The translations under genes and the position numbers were made by a program. A stretch of 11,063 nt of DNA from Bacteroidales bacterium UBA1756 (GTDB lineage Bacteria > Bacteroidota > Bacteroidia > Bacteroidales > WCHB1-69): contig DCHI01000084.1 of the NCBI GenBank assembly GCA_002314795.1, positions 1 to 11,063 on the forward strand, read 5' to 3'. The notes beneath the pieces were generated by a model. That model saw nothing but the letters and a program-made list of their open reading frames with translations, was not told where the DNA came from and did no database searches. Below, one piece after another: positions 1 through 6,879 of this stretch; positions within the stretch are counted from its first letter, which is position 1; the number at the start of each line of letters is the position of its first letter.

Positions 1-114
1 ACTTCTTACTTCTTTGATGCAGCCCCTCCGGGGCTGGCCTCTGTATCACACCACAACGTAACATCTGGTACGGCGGACGCCACAATGTGACGTCCCTACT
101 TCCTACTTCCTACT
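1..114. repeat. Compound intergenic repeat block: heptamer arrays bracketing two hairpins
   Basis: Both edges carry tandem heptamers. Positions 1-14 are two copies of ACTTCTT. Positions 98-111 are two copies of ACTTCCT, followed by a decayed third copy, so the two arrays differ by one transition per unit. Between them are a GC-rich hairpin (20-36: CAGCCCC, loop TCC, GGGGCTG) and a second palindrome (75-95: GGACG...CGTCC with inner CACA/TGTG and one mismatch). A 16-bp imperfect direct repeat also lies inside (50-65 and 79-94), and its four differences are all transitions. This looks like an interspersed Bacteroidetes-type palindromic repeat rather than a gene. No tRNA or reading frame was recognised. 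The block may extend left of the window. Its right array overlaps the murF 3' end. Confidence 0.6.
95..113 (-). repeat. Heptamer repeat GTAGGAA (about 2.7 copies) forming the murF 3' end
   Basis: Read on the minus strand, GTAGGAA GTAGGAA GTAGG encodes the last murF residues V-G-S-R-K and contains its TAG stop (98-96). It belongs to the right-hand heptamer array of the neighbouring repeat block. The conserved MurF end pattern (KGSRG..LE.V) is complete just before it, so the repeat probably replaced only a non-essential tail. Confidence 0.7.
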
Positions 115-1403
115 TTTTCCAGATGAATGCCGCGGGATCCTTTGATCAGAAGCATTGCATTTTCAATGGGATTTTCCTTCAGGAACGAATTCAATTCATC
201 TACATCAGAAAAAACATTCATTTCTCTGATATTCAATTCTTTAAAGCAATTTCCGACGAAATATGCGTCAATGGATAATTCTTTACAGAGCTGATAGATT
301 TTCAAATGTTCGTCGTGACTGACAGAGCCCAATTCGAGCATATCGCCCAAGATGGCGACTTTGTGCGGATGAGAAAGGTGGGCCAGGTTGTGAAGCGCCG
401 CCGTCATACTGGTCGGATTGGCGTTGTAAAAATCCGAAATGAGCGTATTGGTTCCGACCGTGCTTACCTGGGAACGATTGTTCGTCGGGACATAGTTGGA
501 AAGTGCTGCGGCCGCGTCCTCCAGTGAAACATTGAACGTAAGTCCAACGGCGACGGCACACAATATGTTAGGAAGATTGTAATCCCCCGTGAGGTGCGTG
601 GCAAACGTGACGGTCTGTTCCGTTTCTTCCTCCAGATGGGCACAGCAGGAAACGGAAAGGTACGGATTCATAGCGGCGATGCGTCCTTCACAAATACTCT
701 CGTCACAATTGCCGTACAAAACCTGCAATTCGTAATCACCCGCGCAACCACACAACGTTTCATCATTTCCGTTAACGAACAGTGTACCACCTTGTTTCAT
801 CACAGAATCGTACATTGCACGCTTGGTCAGAACGATATTTTCCTTGGAGCCGAACCCTTCGATGTGAGCGGTTCCGATGTTCGTAATAATACCGTATGTC
901 GGGAGGGCGATTTCGCACAAGTCGGCAATTTCGCCCACGTGGTTAGCTCCGCACTCCACAATAGCGATTTCCGCGTCCGGACGAATGGAGAGCAACGTGA
1001 GCGGAACCCCGATATGGTTATTCAAATTACCTTGCGTATAAGTAACTCTGTACTTTGATTTTAAGACTGTTGCGACCAATTCCTTCGTCGTGGTTTTCCC
1101 GTTCGTTCCGGTAATTCCGACGACAGGAATAGCGAGGTGCTTGCGATGAAGGCCGGCCAATTGCTGGAGGGCCGTCAACGTATCATCCACAATAAAAAAA
1201 CGCTCGTCGCCCACCAATGACGAATCGGTAGTTACGACGCAGGCGGCGCCTTTTTCCGCCGCTTGGCGCGCGAAGGCATTTCCATCAAAATTCTCCCCTT
1301 TCAAACAAAAGAAAAGACAATTGTCGGTGATGTTTCGTGTATCTGTACAAATTTGCGGATAGCGCAGGTAGATTTCGTACAAAGATTGAAGTGACTCCAT
1401 CAT
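96..1403 (-). CDS. murF: UDP-N-acetylmuramoyl-tripeptide--D-alanyl-D-alanine ligase (MurF)
   Basis: MurF is a cytoplasmic ATP-dependent ligase that adds D-Ala-D-Ala to UDP-MurNAc-tripeptide, the last soluble step of peptidoglycan precursor synthesis. The 435-aa product has the Mur ligase order. An N-terminal UDP-substrate domain holds the CTDTRNI signature near residues 19-25. The central ATPase domain carries the P-loop GTNGKTTTK (99-107), GTAHIEGFGS (177-186) and a lysine (K194) where the carbamylated lysine is expected. The C-terminal domain has DFYNANPTSM (324-333), GDMLELG (353-359) and KGSRG (421-425). Length is close to the family norm, but the last five residues (VGSRK) and the stop are encoded by a heptamer repeat. 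The start is ambiguous between two adjacent ATGs (1403 or 1400). No other cell-wall genes adjoin it, so it is outside any dcw cluster here. Confidence 0.95.
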   Translation of the reverse strand: MMESLQSLYEIYLRYPQICTDTRNITDNCLFFCLKGENFDGNAFARQAAEKGAACVVTTDSSLVGDERFFIVDDTLTALQQLAGLHRKHLAIPVVGITGTNGKTTTKELVATVLKSKYRVTYTQGNLNNHIGVPLTLLSIRPDAEIAIVECGANHVGEIADLCEIALPTYGIITNIGTAHIEGFGSKENIVLTKRAMYDSVMKQGGTLFVNGNDETLCGCAGDYELQVLYGNCDESICEGRIAAMNPYLSVSCCAHLEEETEQTVTFATHLTGDYNLPNILCAVAVGLTFNVSLEDAAAALSNYVPTNNRSQVSTVGTNTLISDFYNANPTSMTAALHNLAHLSHPHKVAILGDMLELGSVSHDEHLKIYQLCKELSIDAYFVGNCFKELNIREMNVFSDVDELNSFLKENPIENAMLLIKGSRGIHLEKVGSRK

Positions 1404-1404
1404 T

Positions 1405-1431
1405 TTAATAAATTTCTTTCAGAGTATCCAT
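1405..1431 (-). CDS. Possible 8-codon leader ORF upstream of murF
   Basis: An ATG at 1431-1429 opens a frame reading MDTLKEIY and then TAA (1407-1405). A single base separates that stop from the first murF ATG (TAA-A-ATG-ATG). Such spacing would allow translational coupling or re-initiation. The peptide resembles the murF N-terminus itself (M-E-S-L-Q-S-L-Y-E-I-Y), which suggests a decayed earlier start or a partial duplication rather than an independent gene. The frame has no ATG further upstream, although a GTG could extend it by three codons. Function is inferred only from position, and chance occurrence of so short an ORF is quite possible. Confidence 0.25.
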   Translation of the reverse strand: MDTLKEIY

Positions 1432-1437
1432 TGCTTC

Positions 1438-1483
1438 TACCACCCCTTTATCCCCTCCTATTAGGAGGGGGCAGGGGGTGGTA
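1438..1483. repeat. 46-nt near-perfect palindrome between fprA and murF
   Basis: The outer arms TACCACCCC (1438-1446) and GGGGTGGTA (1475-1483) are perfect complements. The inner arms CCCCTCCTA (1452-1460) and TAGGAGGGG (1462-1470) also match, separated from the outer stem by a small unpaired interior loop. It resembles the C-rich/G-rich palindromic repeats scattered between genes in many Bacteroidetes genomes. No U-tract follows the stem in either direction, so it is not a classical intrinsic terminator, though so stable a hairpin could protect the fprA 3' end or slow polymerase. Confidence 0.75.
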
Positions 1484-1512
1484 ATATTTCAAAATTTTAT
1501 CGCAACAATAAT

Positions 1513-2706
1513 CTATTTTAAAATTTCGGCGGACATCTGCTTACCCAATTCATAGCAGCGTTGAAGAACGTCAGTGCAAGCACCCTGTTTGTTTTCGACG
1601 GGGGTGCCGACAAGGGGCCAGTTCATCGTTCCGGCAAAGTCCGTGAGCTTCTTGCACGCAGCACCTGCCCACGTAAAGGAGCCGAAGCAACTGTATACGT
1701 GATTCTTGATACAACGCTCCTCAATTTTATGCAACAAACTATCAATCAATGGATAAAGCCCCATCATATAGGTCGGGGAACCGATAATCAATCCTTTGTA
1801 TTTGAAAATGTCGGCAAGGATATAGGACGGGTCGGACTTGGAAACATCGTGAACGACGACGCGATGGATGCCGCCATCGACAACTCCTTGCGCGACGGCC
1901 TCGGCCATCTGTTTCGTGTTTCCGTACATCGAGCCGTACGCGATGACAACGCCGGGCTCCGTTTCGTACTTGCTCCACTGGTCGTACAAACCGACCACCT
2001 TCGCAATTTGGGACTGCCAAACGGGACCGTGAGTAGAGCAGATAATCTTGATGGGAAGTCCGCTCAGTTTTTTCAATGCGGTCTGAACCGGATTCCCAAA
2101 TTTTCCAACAATGCAGGCATAATAGCGGCGCATATCGTCCCAGAAAGGTTCCAGATTCAACTCATCGTCACGGAAACTGCCGTTCAATGCGCCGAACGTT
2201 CCGAAAGCGTCAGCGGAAAAAAGAATCTGTCTATCAGGGTCATACGTCACCATTACCTCCGGCCAATGCACCATAGGAGCGAAATAGAATTGAAGGTTCG
2301 TTTTACCCAAAGACAAAGCATCACCTTCAGCCACTTCCAACAGGTTGCTATCGATACAGAAGTATCCTTTCAGATAGTCAAACGTCTTCTTGTTGCCCAC
2401 AATCTGGACATTAGGATAGCGCGTCCGAAGCAAACCGATGGAACCCGCGTGGTCCGGTTCCATATGATCAACAATCAAATAGTCAATCGGCCGGTCTCCG
2501 AGAATGGCATCAATCTGTTTGAAAAAGACATCTGCGAAAGCAACATCCACCGTATCAACCAACGCAACTTTTTCATCTACAATAAGATATGAATTATAAC
2601 TCACACCATTAGGAAGTGGAAGATAATTTTCAAAAAGATGTTTCTGTCTGTCATTTACGCCAACATAGTAAATATTGTCGGCAATCGTTTTATCAGTGTA
2701 AAGCAT
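1513..2706 (-). CDS. fprA: FprA-family (class A) flavodiiron protein
   Basis: This cytoplasmic flavodiiron protein reduces O2 to water and/or NO to N2O with electrons from rubredoxin or another donor, which protects anaerobes from oxidative or nitrosative stress. The 397-aa length is standard for the two-domain class. The N-terminal metallo-beta-lactamase-like domain shows the diiron ligands: the HMEPDH motif (H81, E83, D85, H86), H147 in MVHWPE, D166 in FSADAFG and H226 in STHGPVW. The C-terminal flavodoxin domain begins with the FMN phosphate-binding loop YGSMYGNTKQ (257-266). No rubredoxin or rubredoxin-like domain is fused, so the redox partner is encoded elsewhere. Whether O2 or NO is preferred cannot be told from sequence. 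It diverges from mutA and may be read through into murF 109 bp downstream, since no clear promoter was found between them. Confidence 0.95.
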   Translation of the reverse strand: MLYTDKTIADNIYYVGVNDRQKHLFENYLPLPNGVSYNSYLIVDEKVALVDTVDVAFADVFFKQIDAILGDRPIDYLIVDHMEPDHAGSIGLLRTRYPNVQIVGNKKTFDYLKGYFCIDSNLLEVAEGDALSLGKTNLQFYFAPMVHWPEVMVTYDPDRQILFSADAFGTFGALNGSFRDDELNLEPFWDDMRRYYACIVGKFGNPVQTALKKLSGLPIKIICSTHGPVWQSQIAKVVGLYDQWSKYETEPGVVIAYGSMYGNTKQMAEAVAQGVVDGGIHRVVVHDVSKSDPSYILADIFKYKGLIIGSPTYMMGLYPLIDSLLHKIEERCIKNHVYSCFGSFTWAGAACKKLTDFAGTMNWPLVGTPVENKQGACTDVLQRCYELGKQMSAEILK

Positions 2707-2743
2707 ATTGTAAAAATTTAAAAATCATTCAAAAACAAGGCTG

Positions 2744-2751
2744 CAAAATTA
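2744..2751 (-). promoter_or_regulatory. Likely fprA promoter, -7 box
   Basis: On the minus strand this reads TAATTTTG, an exact match to the Bacteroidetes -7 consensus TAnnTTTG. It lies about 38 bp upstream of the fprA ATG, implying a 5' UTR of roughly 30 nt. No TTTG -33 element is evident at the expected 19-21 bp spacing, so the call rests on the -7 box and position. Confidence 0.5.
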
Positions 2752-2793
2752 CAAAAAAAGGTCTGAAAATGGTTCCCGTATTTTTGAAAAAAG

Positions 2794-2833
2794 GGCGGCA
2801 CATCGTACTAATTTTATTCGTACTTTTGCCGCC
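2794..2833 (+). promoter_or_regulatory. mutA promoter region inside nested repeats
   Basis: TACTTTTG (2821-2828) matches the Bacteroidetes -7 consensus TAnnTTTG and would give a 5' UTR of about 45 nt before the mutA ATG. It overlaps the second copy of a 7-bp direct repeat TCGTACT (2803-2809 and 2818-2824, period 15). The whole is bracketed by a 7-bp inverted repeat, GGCGGCA (2794-2800) and TGCCGCC (2827-2833). No TTTG -33 box sits at the usual distance. Repeats overlapping a -7 box with a missing -33 box suggest a regulator-binding site, but no regulator is encoded here. Confidence 0.45.
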
Positions 2834-2880
2834 TTATTGTGCAAAAAAATCAAGAAGAAATAAATTAAAAATATCAAACT

Positions 2881-4725
2881 ATGAACAAGGAAAAATTATT
2901 CAACGAATTTGCTCCCGTCACGACCGAACAATGGGAAGAAGTCATTCAAAAAGATTTAAAAGGTGCTGATTATGAGAAGAAATTGGTATGGCGCACCGAC
3001 GAGGGCTTCAAGGTTCGTCCCTATTATCGTGCCGAAGATTTGGAAGACGTTGCTTATTTGAACGCTCTTCCGGGAGAGTTCCCATACACCCGCGGGACGA
3101 AAGCGGATAACAATGCGTGGGAAATTGTGCAGACAATTACCGAAAAATGTCCCGTCAAGGCGAACGAAGCCGCGTTGGCCTCCATTGCCGGTGGCGCAAC
3201 GATGATTTCCTTCAATGTTGCAGAAGTCAAGAATGCGAACGACTTGGCACAATTGCTCAAAGGCATCGACCTGAACAAGACGGGCGTTCGTTTTCTCCAC
3301 GCACACACCTATCTGCCATTGGTTAAAGATTTCGTCAACTATGTGGAATCCAGTGGTTTTGACAAAGAAAAAGTAAAAGGCGGCACCGGTTTTGACGTGA
3401 TTGCATACTTGCTTCGCGAAGCCAAATTCTACACATCGCAAGATGCTGATATGAAAGAGGCACTCGAAATGTTCCGTCTGACCGACGAAATGCCTAATTT
3501 CAAGGCAGTTAATATTCAAGGTATTTTTATGCACAATGGCGGCGCGACGCTCGTTCAAGAGCTCGGCTATGCACTTGCTTTCGCCAACGAATACCTTGCC
3601 TACGCTACCGACAACGGCCTCGAAGTAGCCAAATTCGCCCGTAAAATGGAATGCTCACTTTCCATTTCATCCAACTATTTTATGGAAATCGCCAAATTAC
3701 GCGCCTTCCGTCTTTTGTGGGCCACAATGCTGGAACAATATCAGCCCAAATGCAACTGCGCCTATAAAGTCCGCATCAATTCCATTGCATCCACTTGGAA
3801 TAAAACCATTTACGACCCATACGTCAATATGTTGAGAACGACAACCGAAGGAATGTCCGCCGCCATCGGTGGTGCCGACAGCATTGCGCTCCAACCGTTT
3901 GACGTCGCCTACAAACAGGAAGACGACTTTTCAAGACGAATCAGCCGCAACGTCCAAGTGATTTTGAAAGAGGAATCTTACTTTGACAAAGTGGTTGACC
4001 CGGCAGCCGGTTCCTATTACATTGAAAACCTTACCGACTCTATCGCTGAATGCGCTTGGAATCTTTTCCAATCCGTTGAAGCAGAAGGCGGTATCGTCAA
4101 GATGATTGAAAACGGAAGCATTAAAGCGGCCATCGAAGAGAGCTGCAACAAACGCAATATGGACATCGCCACCCGCCGCTACGTTCTTCTCGGAACCAAC
4201 CAGTTCCCGAACACGAACGAACAGATGTTGGACAAAGTGGTGAGCTGTGCGGAACAAACGAATGCTGGACTTCGCCGTTACAGAGGCGCAGCCGCGTTCG
4301 AAGCACTTCGCTTGGAAACCGAACGTTTCGCTGCCCAAAACGGACGTCCCAAGGTCTTCTTGCTGAAAATAGGCAACTTGGCAATGCGTCAGGCACGCGC
4401 CGGTTTCGTCACCAATTTCTTCGGATGTGCCGGCTACGAAATCATCGACAGCGCCGGTTTTAGCACCGTCGCCGAAGGCATTGAAGCCGCCAAGGCCGCC
4501 AAAGCCAACATCGTGGTCATTTGCAGTTCCGACGAAGAATACGCAACCTACGGCGTAGAAGCAGCCAAAGCCGCTACGGCAGCCGGTTTCACCTTCATCG
4601 TTGCTGGCAATCCGGCAGAAGGCGCTGAAGAACTGAAAGCCGCCGGCACCGCCGACTTCATTCACGTTAGAACCAACGTGTTGGAATGCCTCCAAAAATA
4701 CAATCAGATTTTATTCAACAAATAG
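2881..4725 (+). CDS. mutA: Methylmalonyl-CoA mutase small (beta) subunit
   Basis: This is the non-catalytic partner of the adenosylcobalamin-dependent mutase that interconverts succinyl-CoA and (R)-methylmalonyl-CoA, a step of the succinate-propionate route used by many Bacteroidales. The 614-aa protein has the N-terminal TIM-barrel mutase domain (to about residue 480), including the segment RTTTEGMSAAIGGAD and the DPAAGSYYIE motif. A C-terminal B12-binding-like fold follows. In that fold the cobalamin-binding DxHxxG is absent: the corresponding stretch reads TNFFGCAGYE (about 511-520). This is the hallmark of the small subunit, so the loss is expected and not a defect. The start follows an A-rich leader without a Shine-Dalgarno, usual for the phylum. 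mutB, often next to mutA in relatives, is not in the window, and a hairpin terminator follows immediately. Confidence 0.95.
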   Translation: MNKEKLFNEFAPVTTEQWEEVIQKDLKGADYEKKLVWRTDEGFKVRPYYRAEDLEDVAYLNALPGEFPYTRGTKADNNAWEIVQTITEKCPVKANEAALASIAGGATMISFNVAEVKNANDLAQLLKGIDLNKTGVRFLHAHTYLPLVKDFVNYVESSGFDKEKVKGGTGFDVIAYLLREAKFYTSQDADMKEALEMFRLTDEMPNFKAVNIQGIFMHNGGATLVQELGYALAFANEYLAYATDNGLEVAKFARKMECSLSISSNYFMEIAKLRAFRLLWATMLEQYQPKCNCAYKVRINSIASTWNKTIYDPYVNMLRTTTEGMSAAIGGADSIALQPFDVAYKQEDDFSRRISRNVQVILKEESYFDKVVDPAAGSYYIENLTDSIAECAWNLFQSVEAEGGIVKMIENGSIKAAIEESCNKRNMDIATRRYVLLGTNQFPNTNEQMLDKVVSCAEQTNAGLRRYRGAAAFEALRLETERFAAQNGRPKVFLLKIGNLAMRQARAGFVTNFFGCAGYEIIDSAGFSTVAEGIEAAKAAKANIVVICSSDEEYATYGVEAAKAATAAGFTFIVAGNPAEGAEELKAAGTADFIHVRTNVLECLQKYNQILFNK

Positions 4726-4738
4726 TCAAATAAAAAAC

Positions 4739-4774
4739 AGGAGGTCGGAATTGAAACCGACCTCCTTGCCTTTT
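4739..4774 (+). terminator. Intrinsic terminator after mutA
   Basis: AGGAGGTCGG (4739-4748) pairs perfectly with CCGACCTCCT (4757-4766) around an 8-nt loop, 13 bp after the mutA stop, and is followed by TTGCCTTTTC. The 10-bp GC-rich stem with a T-rich tail fits a rho-independent terminator. The tail is interrupted by GCC, so some read-through into the peptidase gene is possible. The first arm contains AGGAGG but lies too far from the next ATG to act as its ribosome binding site. Confidence 0.8.
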
Positions 4775-4785
4775 CTAAACCCTAT

Positions 4786-6867
4786 ATGAAAAGACTTTTC
4801 ACTTTCCTCCTCCTTTCCGTCATCACACTCGCTATGTCAGCGCAAAACACATTCATTCAGACGGCCACCATACAAAAAACCATTGTCGAAATTCAAAAGC
4901 AGAGCAAAATCACACCTGCTCTGGTTTCACGCGGTGTAAACCAGACCGCCGCCCTCTGGACCGAAAGCGACGGAACCGCCGACGAGTTCGTTCAGTTTTG
5001 TGTTGCCAACTATTGCAAGGACGCCAACGAAAAAGAGGTGCTGTTCAACCGTTTGTGCGACAATTTCGAAGCCATCCTCGGACACAGCAACCGCGTCACC
5101 ATCGAACTGAGTTTGCCCATCCACGTGGTCGGTTACGAAACGCTTCCCATTGATGAACGTTTTGCCGCCTACAGCGCCACGACGCATCTCACCAACGATA
5201 TGTTTGACAATAAGATAGCTTTCATCATCACGCTGAATTATCCTCATTTTTCTTTAAAAGAAAAAACGGAAAATGCAGAAAAATGGAGCGATTTGGAGTG
5301 GGGGTATGCCCGTTTAGGCGACCTGTTCACCAGCCGCGTACCCGCCGACAAGGTACAAGCCATCACCACGGCAACGACCACGGCCGACAACTACATTGCC
5401 AACTACAATATATATATGGGCAAAGTTAAAGCCAACGACGGAAGACAGTTCTGGCCTAAGGATTTGAAACTCATCAGCCACTGGGGACTTCGCGACGAAC
5501 TGAAGGCGGCCTACGCCGATAAAGAGAACGGCCAAGCCAAACAGGAGGTGATTTACAGCATTATGAGGAACATCATCGATCAGACGATTCCCGAAGATGT
5601 CATCAACAAAGACAAATACTACTGGTATCCGGCAGCCAACAAGATTTTTGCAGAAGGCAGCACCATTGGCATTTACGGACTTCCGGAAGGAGAAACCCGT
5701 TATCAATATCTTCTCAACAATTTCAAGGCAGAAAAAGCAACAGACCCATACTATGCCGGCAACTCCACTTTCTTGGACCGCCGTTTCAACGACGATTTGG
5801 AAATTTCTCAAAGCGACATTGAAAAACTGTTTGCCGCTTATATGAAATCTTCTGAGGTTCAAAAAGTTGCCAACCTCATTGCGAAACGTTTAGGCCGGAA
5901 ACTCCGTCCGTACGACATTTGGTACAATGGTTTCAAAAACCGTAGTGCCGTTGACGAAGGCCAATTGGACCAGCTCACGCGCAGCAAATATCCCAACAAA
6001 GAAGCTTTCACGGCCGACCTTCCCAACATTTTGCAGACATTAGGTTTCACCAAAGAAAAAGCGGAATTCATCTGCCAGCACGTCACGGTTGACGCTTCCG
6101 TCGGTGCCGGCCACGCGTGGGAGTCAATGATGAAGAGTGACAACGCTCGTTTGCGTACTCGCATCGGCGAAAAAGGGATGGACTACAAAGGTTACAACAT
6201 CGGGATTCACGAATTCGGTCACAATGTGGAACAAACGTTTTCTTTGCACAATGTTCCGAACTACTTTTTAGCCGGTGTCCCGAACACGGCCTTCACAGAA
6301 GCCCTCGCCTTTACATTCCAACAACGTGATTTGCAATTACTTGGAATCAACAGCAATGATACCATCGGGCGTTACTACGACCTTTTGGACAATTTCTGGA
6401 GTTGCTATGAAATTATGGGCGTCTCCTTATTGGACATTCGCGTTTGGAAATGGATGTACGCACATCCGGACGCGACAGCAGCACAACTCCGTGAAGCCGT
6501 CATTGCCTTGTCCAAAGAGGTCTGGAACGAATTTTACGCACCCGTTTTCGGCATCGAAGACCAAACCATCCTCGCCATTTACTCCCATATGATTGACTCA
6601 CCGCTTTATCTGACGGCGTACCCCATCGGCTATCTCATCAGTTTCCAACTTCAAAGTTACTTTGAAGGGAAGAACCTTGGCACGGAAGTTGAGCGCGTAT
6701 TTTCACAGGGCAAACTGATTCCGCAATACTGGCTTCAGAAGGCCGTCGGAACCAAGCTGACCGTTTCACCGTTCGTCAAGGCGGCGGGAGAAGCTGTTGA
6801 CGTCGTCGTCGATTACGAAAAACAGCAGGCCGCTGCTGAAAAAAAAGCAAAAAAAGCAAAAAAATAA
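4786..6867 (+). CDS. Secreted M3-like zinc metallopeptidase, uncharacterised
   Basis: The 693-aa product starts with a signal peptide (MKR, then a hydrophobic stretch to about A19, with Q20 as probable first mature residue), so it is probably periplasmic or outer-surface. No lipobox or type IX C-terminal signal was recognised. The catalytic site is HEFGH (475-479) with a probable third zinc ligand E505 in FTEALAF, 26 residues after the second histidine. Motif and spacing resemble the gluzincin family M3 (oligopeptidase/Dcp type). The catalytic pieces are clear, but overall family membership is inferred and the substrate is unknown. The C-terminus is a Lys/Ala tail (KKAKKAKK) encoded by three A runs of 8, 7 and 7. 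gldF starts 12 bp downstream on the same strand, suggesting co-transcription. No promoter was recognised in the 60-bp gap behind the mutA terminator. Confidence 0.85.
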   Translation: MKRLFTFLLLSVITLAMSAQNTFIQTATIQKTIVEIQKQSKITPALVSRGVNQTAALWTESDGTADEFVQFCVANYCKDANEKEVLFNRLCDNFEAILGHSNRVTIELSLPIHVVGYETLPIDERFAAYSATTHLTNDMFDNKIAFIITLNYPHFSLKEKTENAEKWSDLEWGYARLGDLFTSRVPADKVQAITTATTTADNYIANYNIYMGKVKANDGRQFWPKDLKLISHWGLRDELKAAYADKENGQAKQEVIYSIMRNIIDQTIPEDVINKDKYYWYPAANKIFAEGSTIGIYGLPEGETRYQYLLNNFKAEKATDPYYAGNSTFLDRRFNDDLEISQSDIEKLFAAYMKSSEVQKVANLIAKRLGRKLRPYDIWYNGFKNRSAVDEGQLDQLTRSKYPNKEAFTADLPNILQTLGFTKEKAEFICQHVTVDASVGAGHAWESMMKSDNARLRTRIGEKGMDYKGYNIGIHEFGHNVEQTFSLHNVPNYFLAGVPNTAFTEALAFTFQQRDLQLLGINSNDTIGRYYDLLDNFWSCYEIMGVSLLDIRVWKWMYAHPDATAAQLREAVIALSKEVWNEFYAPVFGIEDQTILAIYSHMIDSPLYLTAYPIGYLISFQLQSYFEGKNLGTEVERVFSQGKLIPQYWLQKAVGTKLTVSPFVKAAGEAVDVVVDYEKQQAAAEKKAKKAKK

Positions 6868-6879
6868 CATCTAAACACA

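Noticed and set aside
1490..1500. Possible murF promoter (minus strand AAATTTTG)
   Set aside because: It lacks the TA of the -7 consensus at the right spacing and has no -33 partner.
1561..2592. Long plus-strand open frame (343 codons) opposite fprA
   Set aside because: It is antisense to a clear flavodiiron protein with all ligands. The translated sequence has no recognisable family features and looks like a codon-bias shadow.
2833..2880. Cobalamin riboswitch upstream of the B12-related mutA
   Set aside because: The predicted leader is only about 45 nt, too short for a B12 riboswitch, and no B12-box-like sequence was seen.
3931..4695. Long minus-strand open frame (254 codons) opposite mutA
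   Set aside because: It is a Gly/Phe-rich low-complexity translation typical of antisense frames, and it lies within a well-supported mutA.
6837..6864. Three runs of A (8, 7, 7) at the 3' end of the peptidase gene, a possible slippage or frameshift site
   Set aside because: They encode a plain Lys/Ala tail. A +1 shift ends within a few codons, and a -1 shift would run into gldF out of frame, so no useful fusion results.
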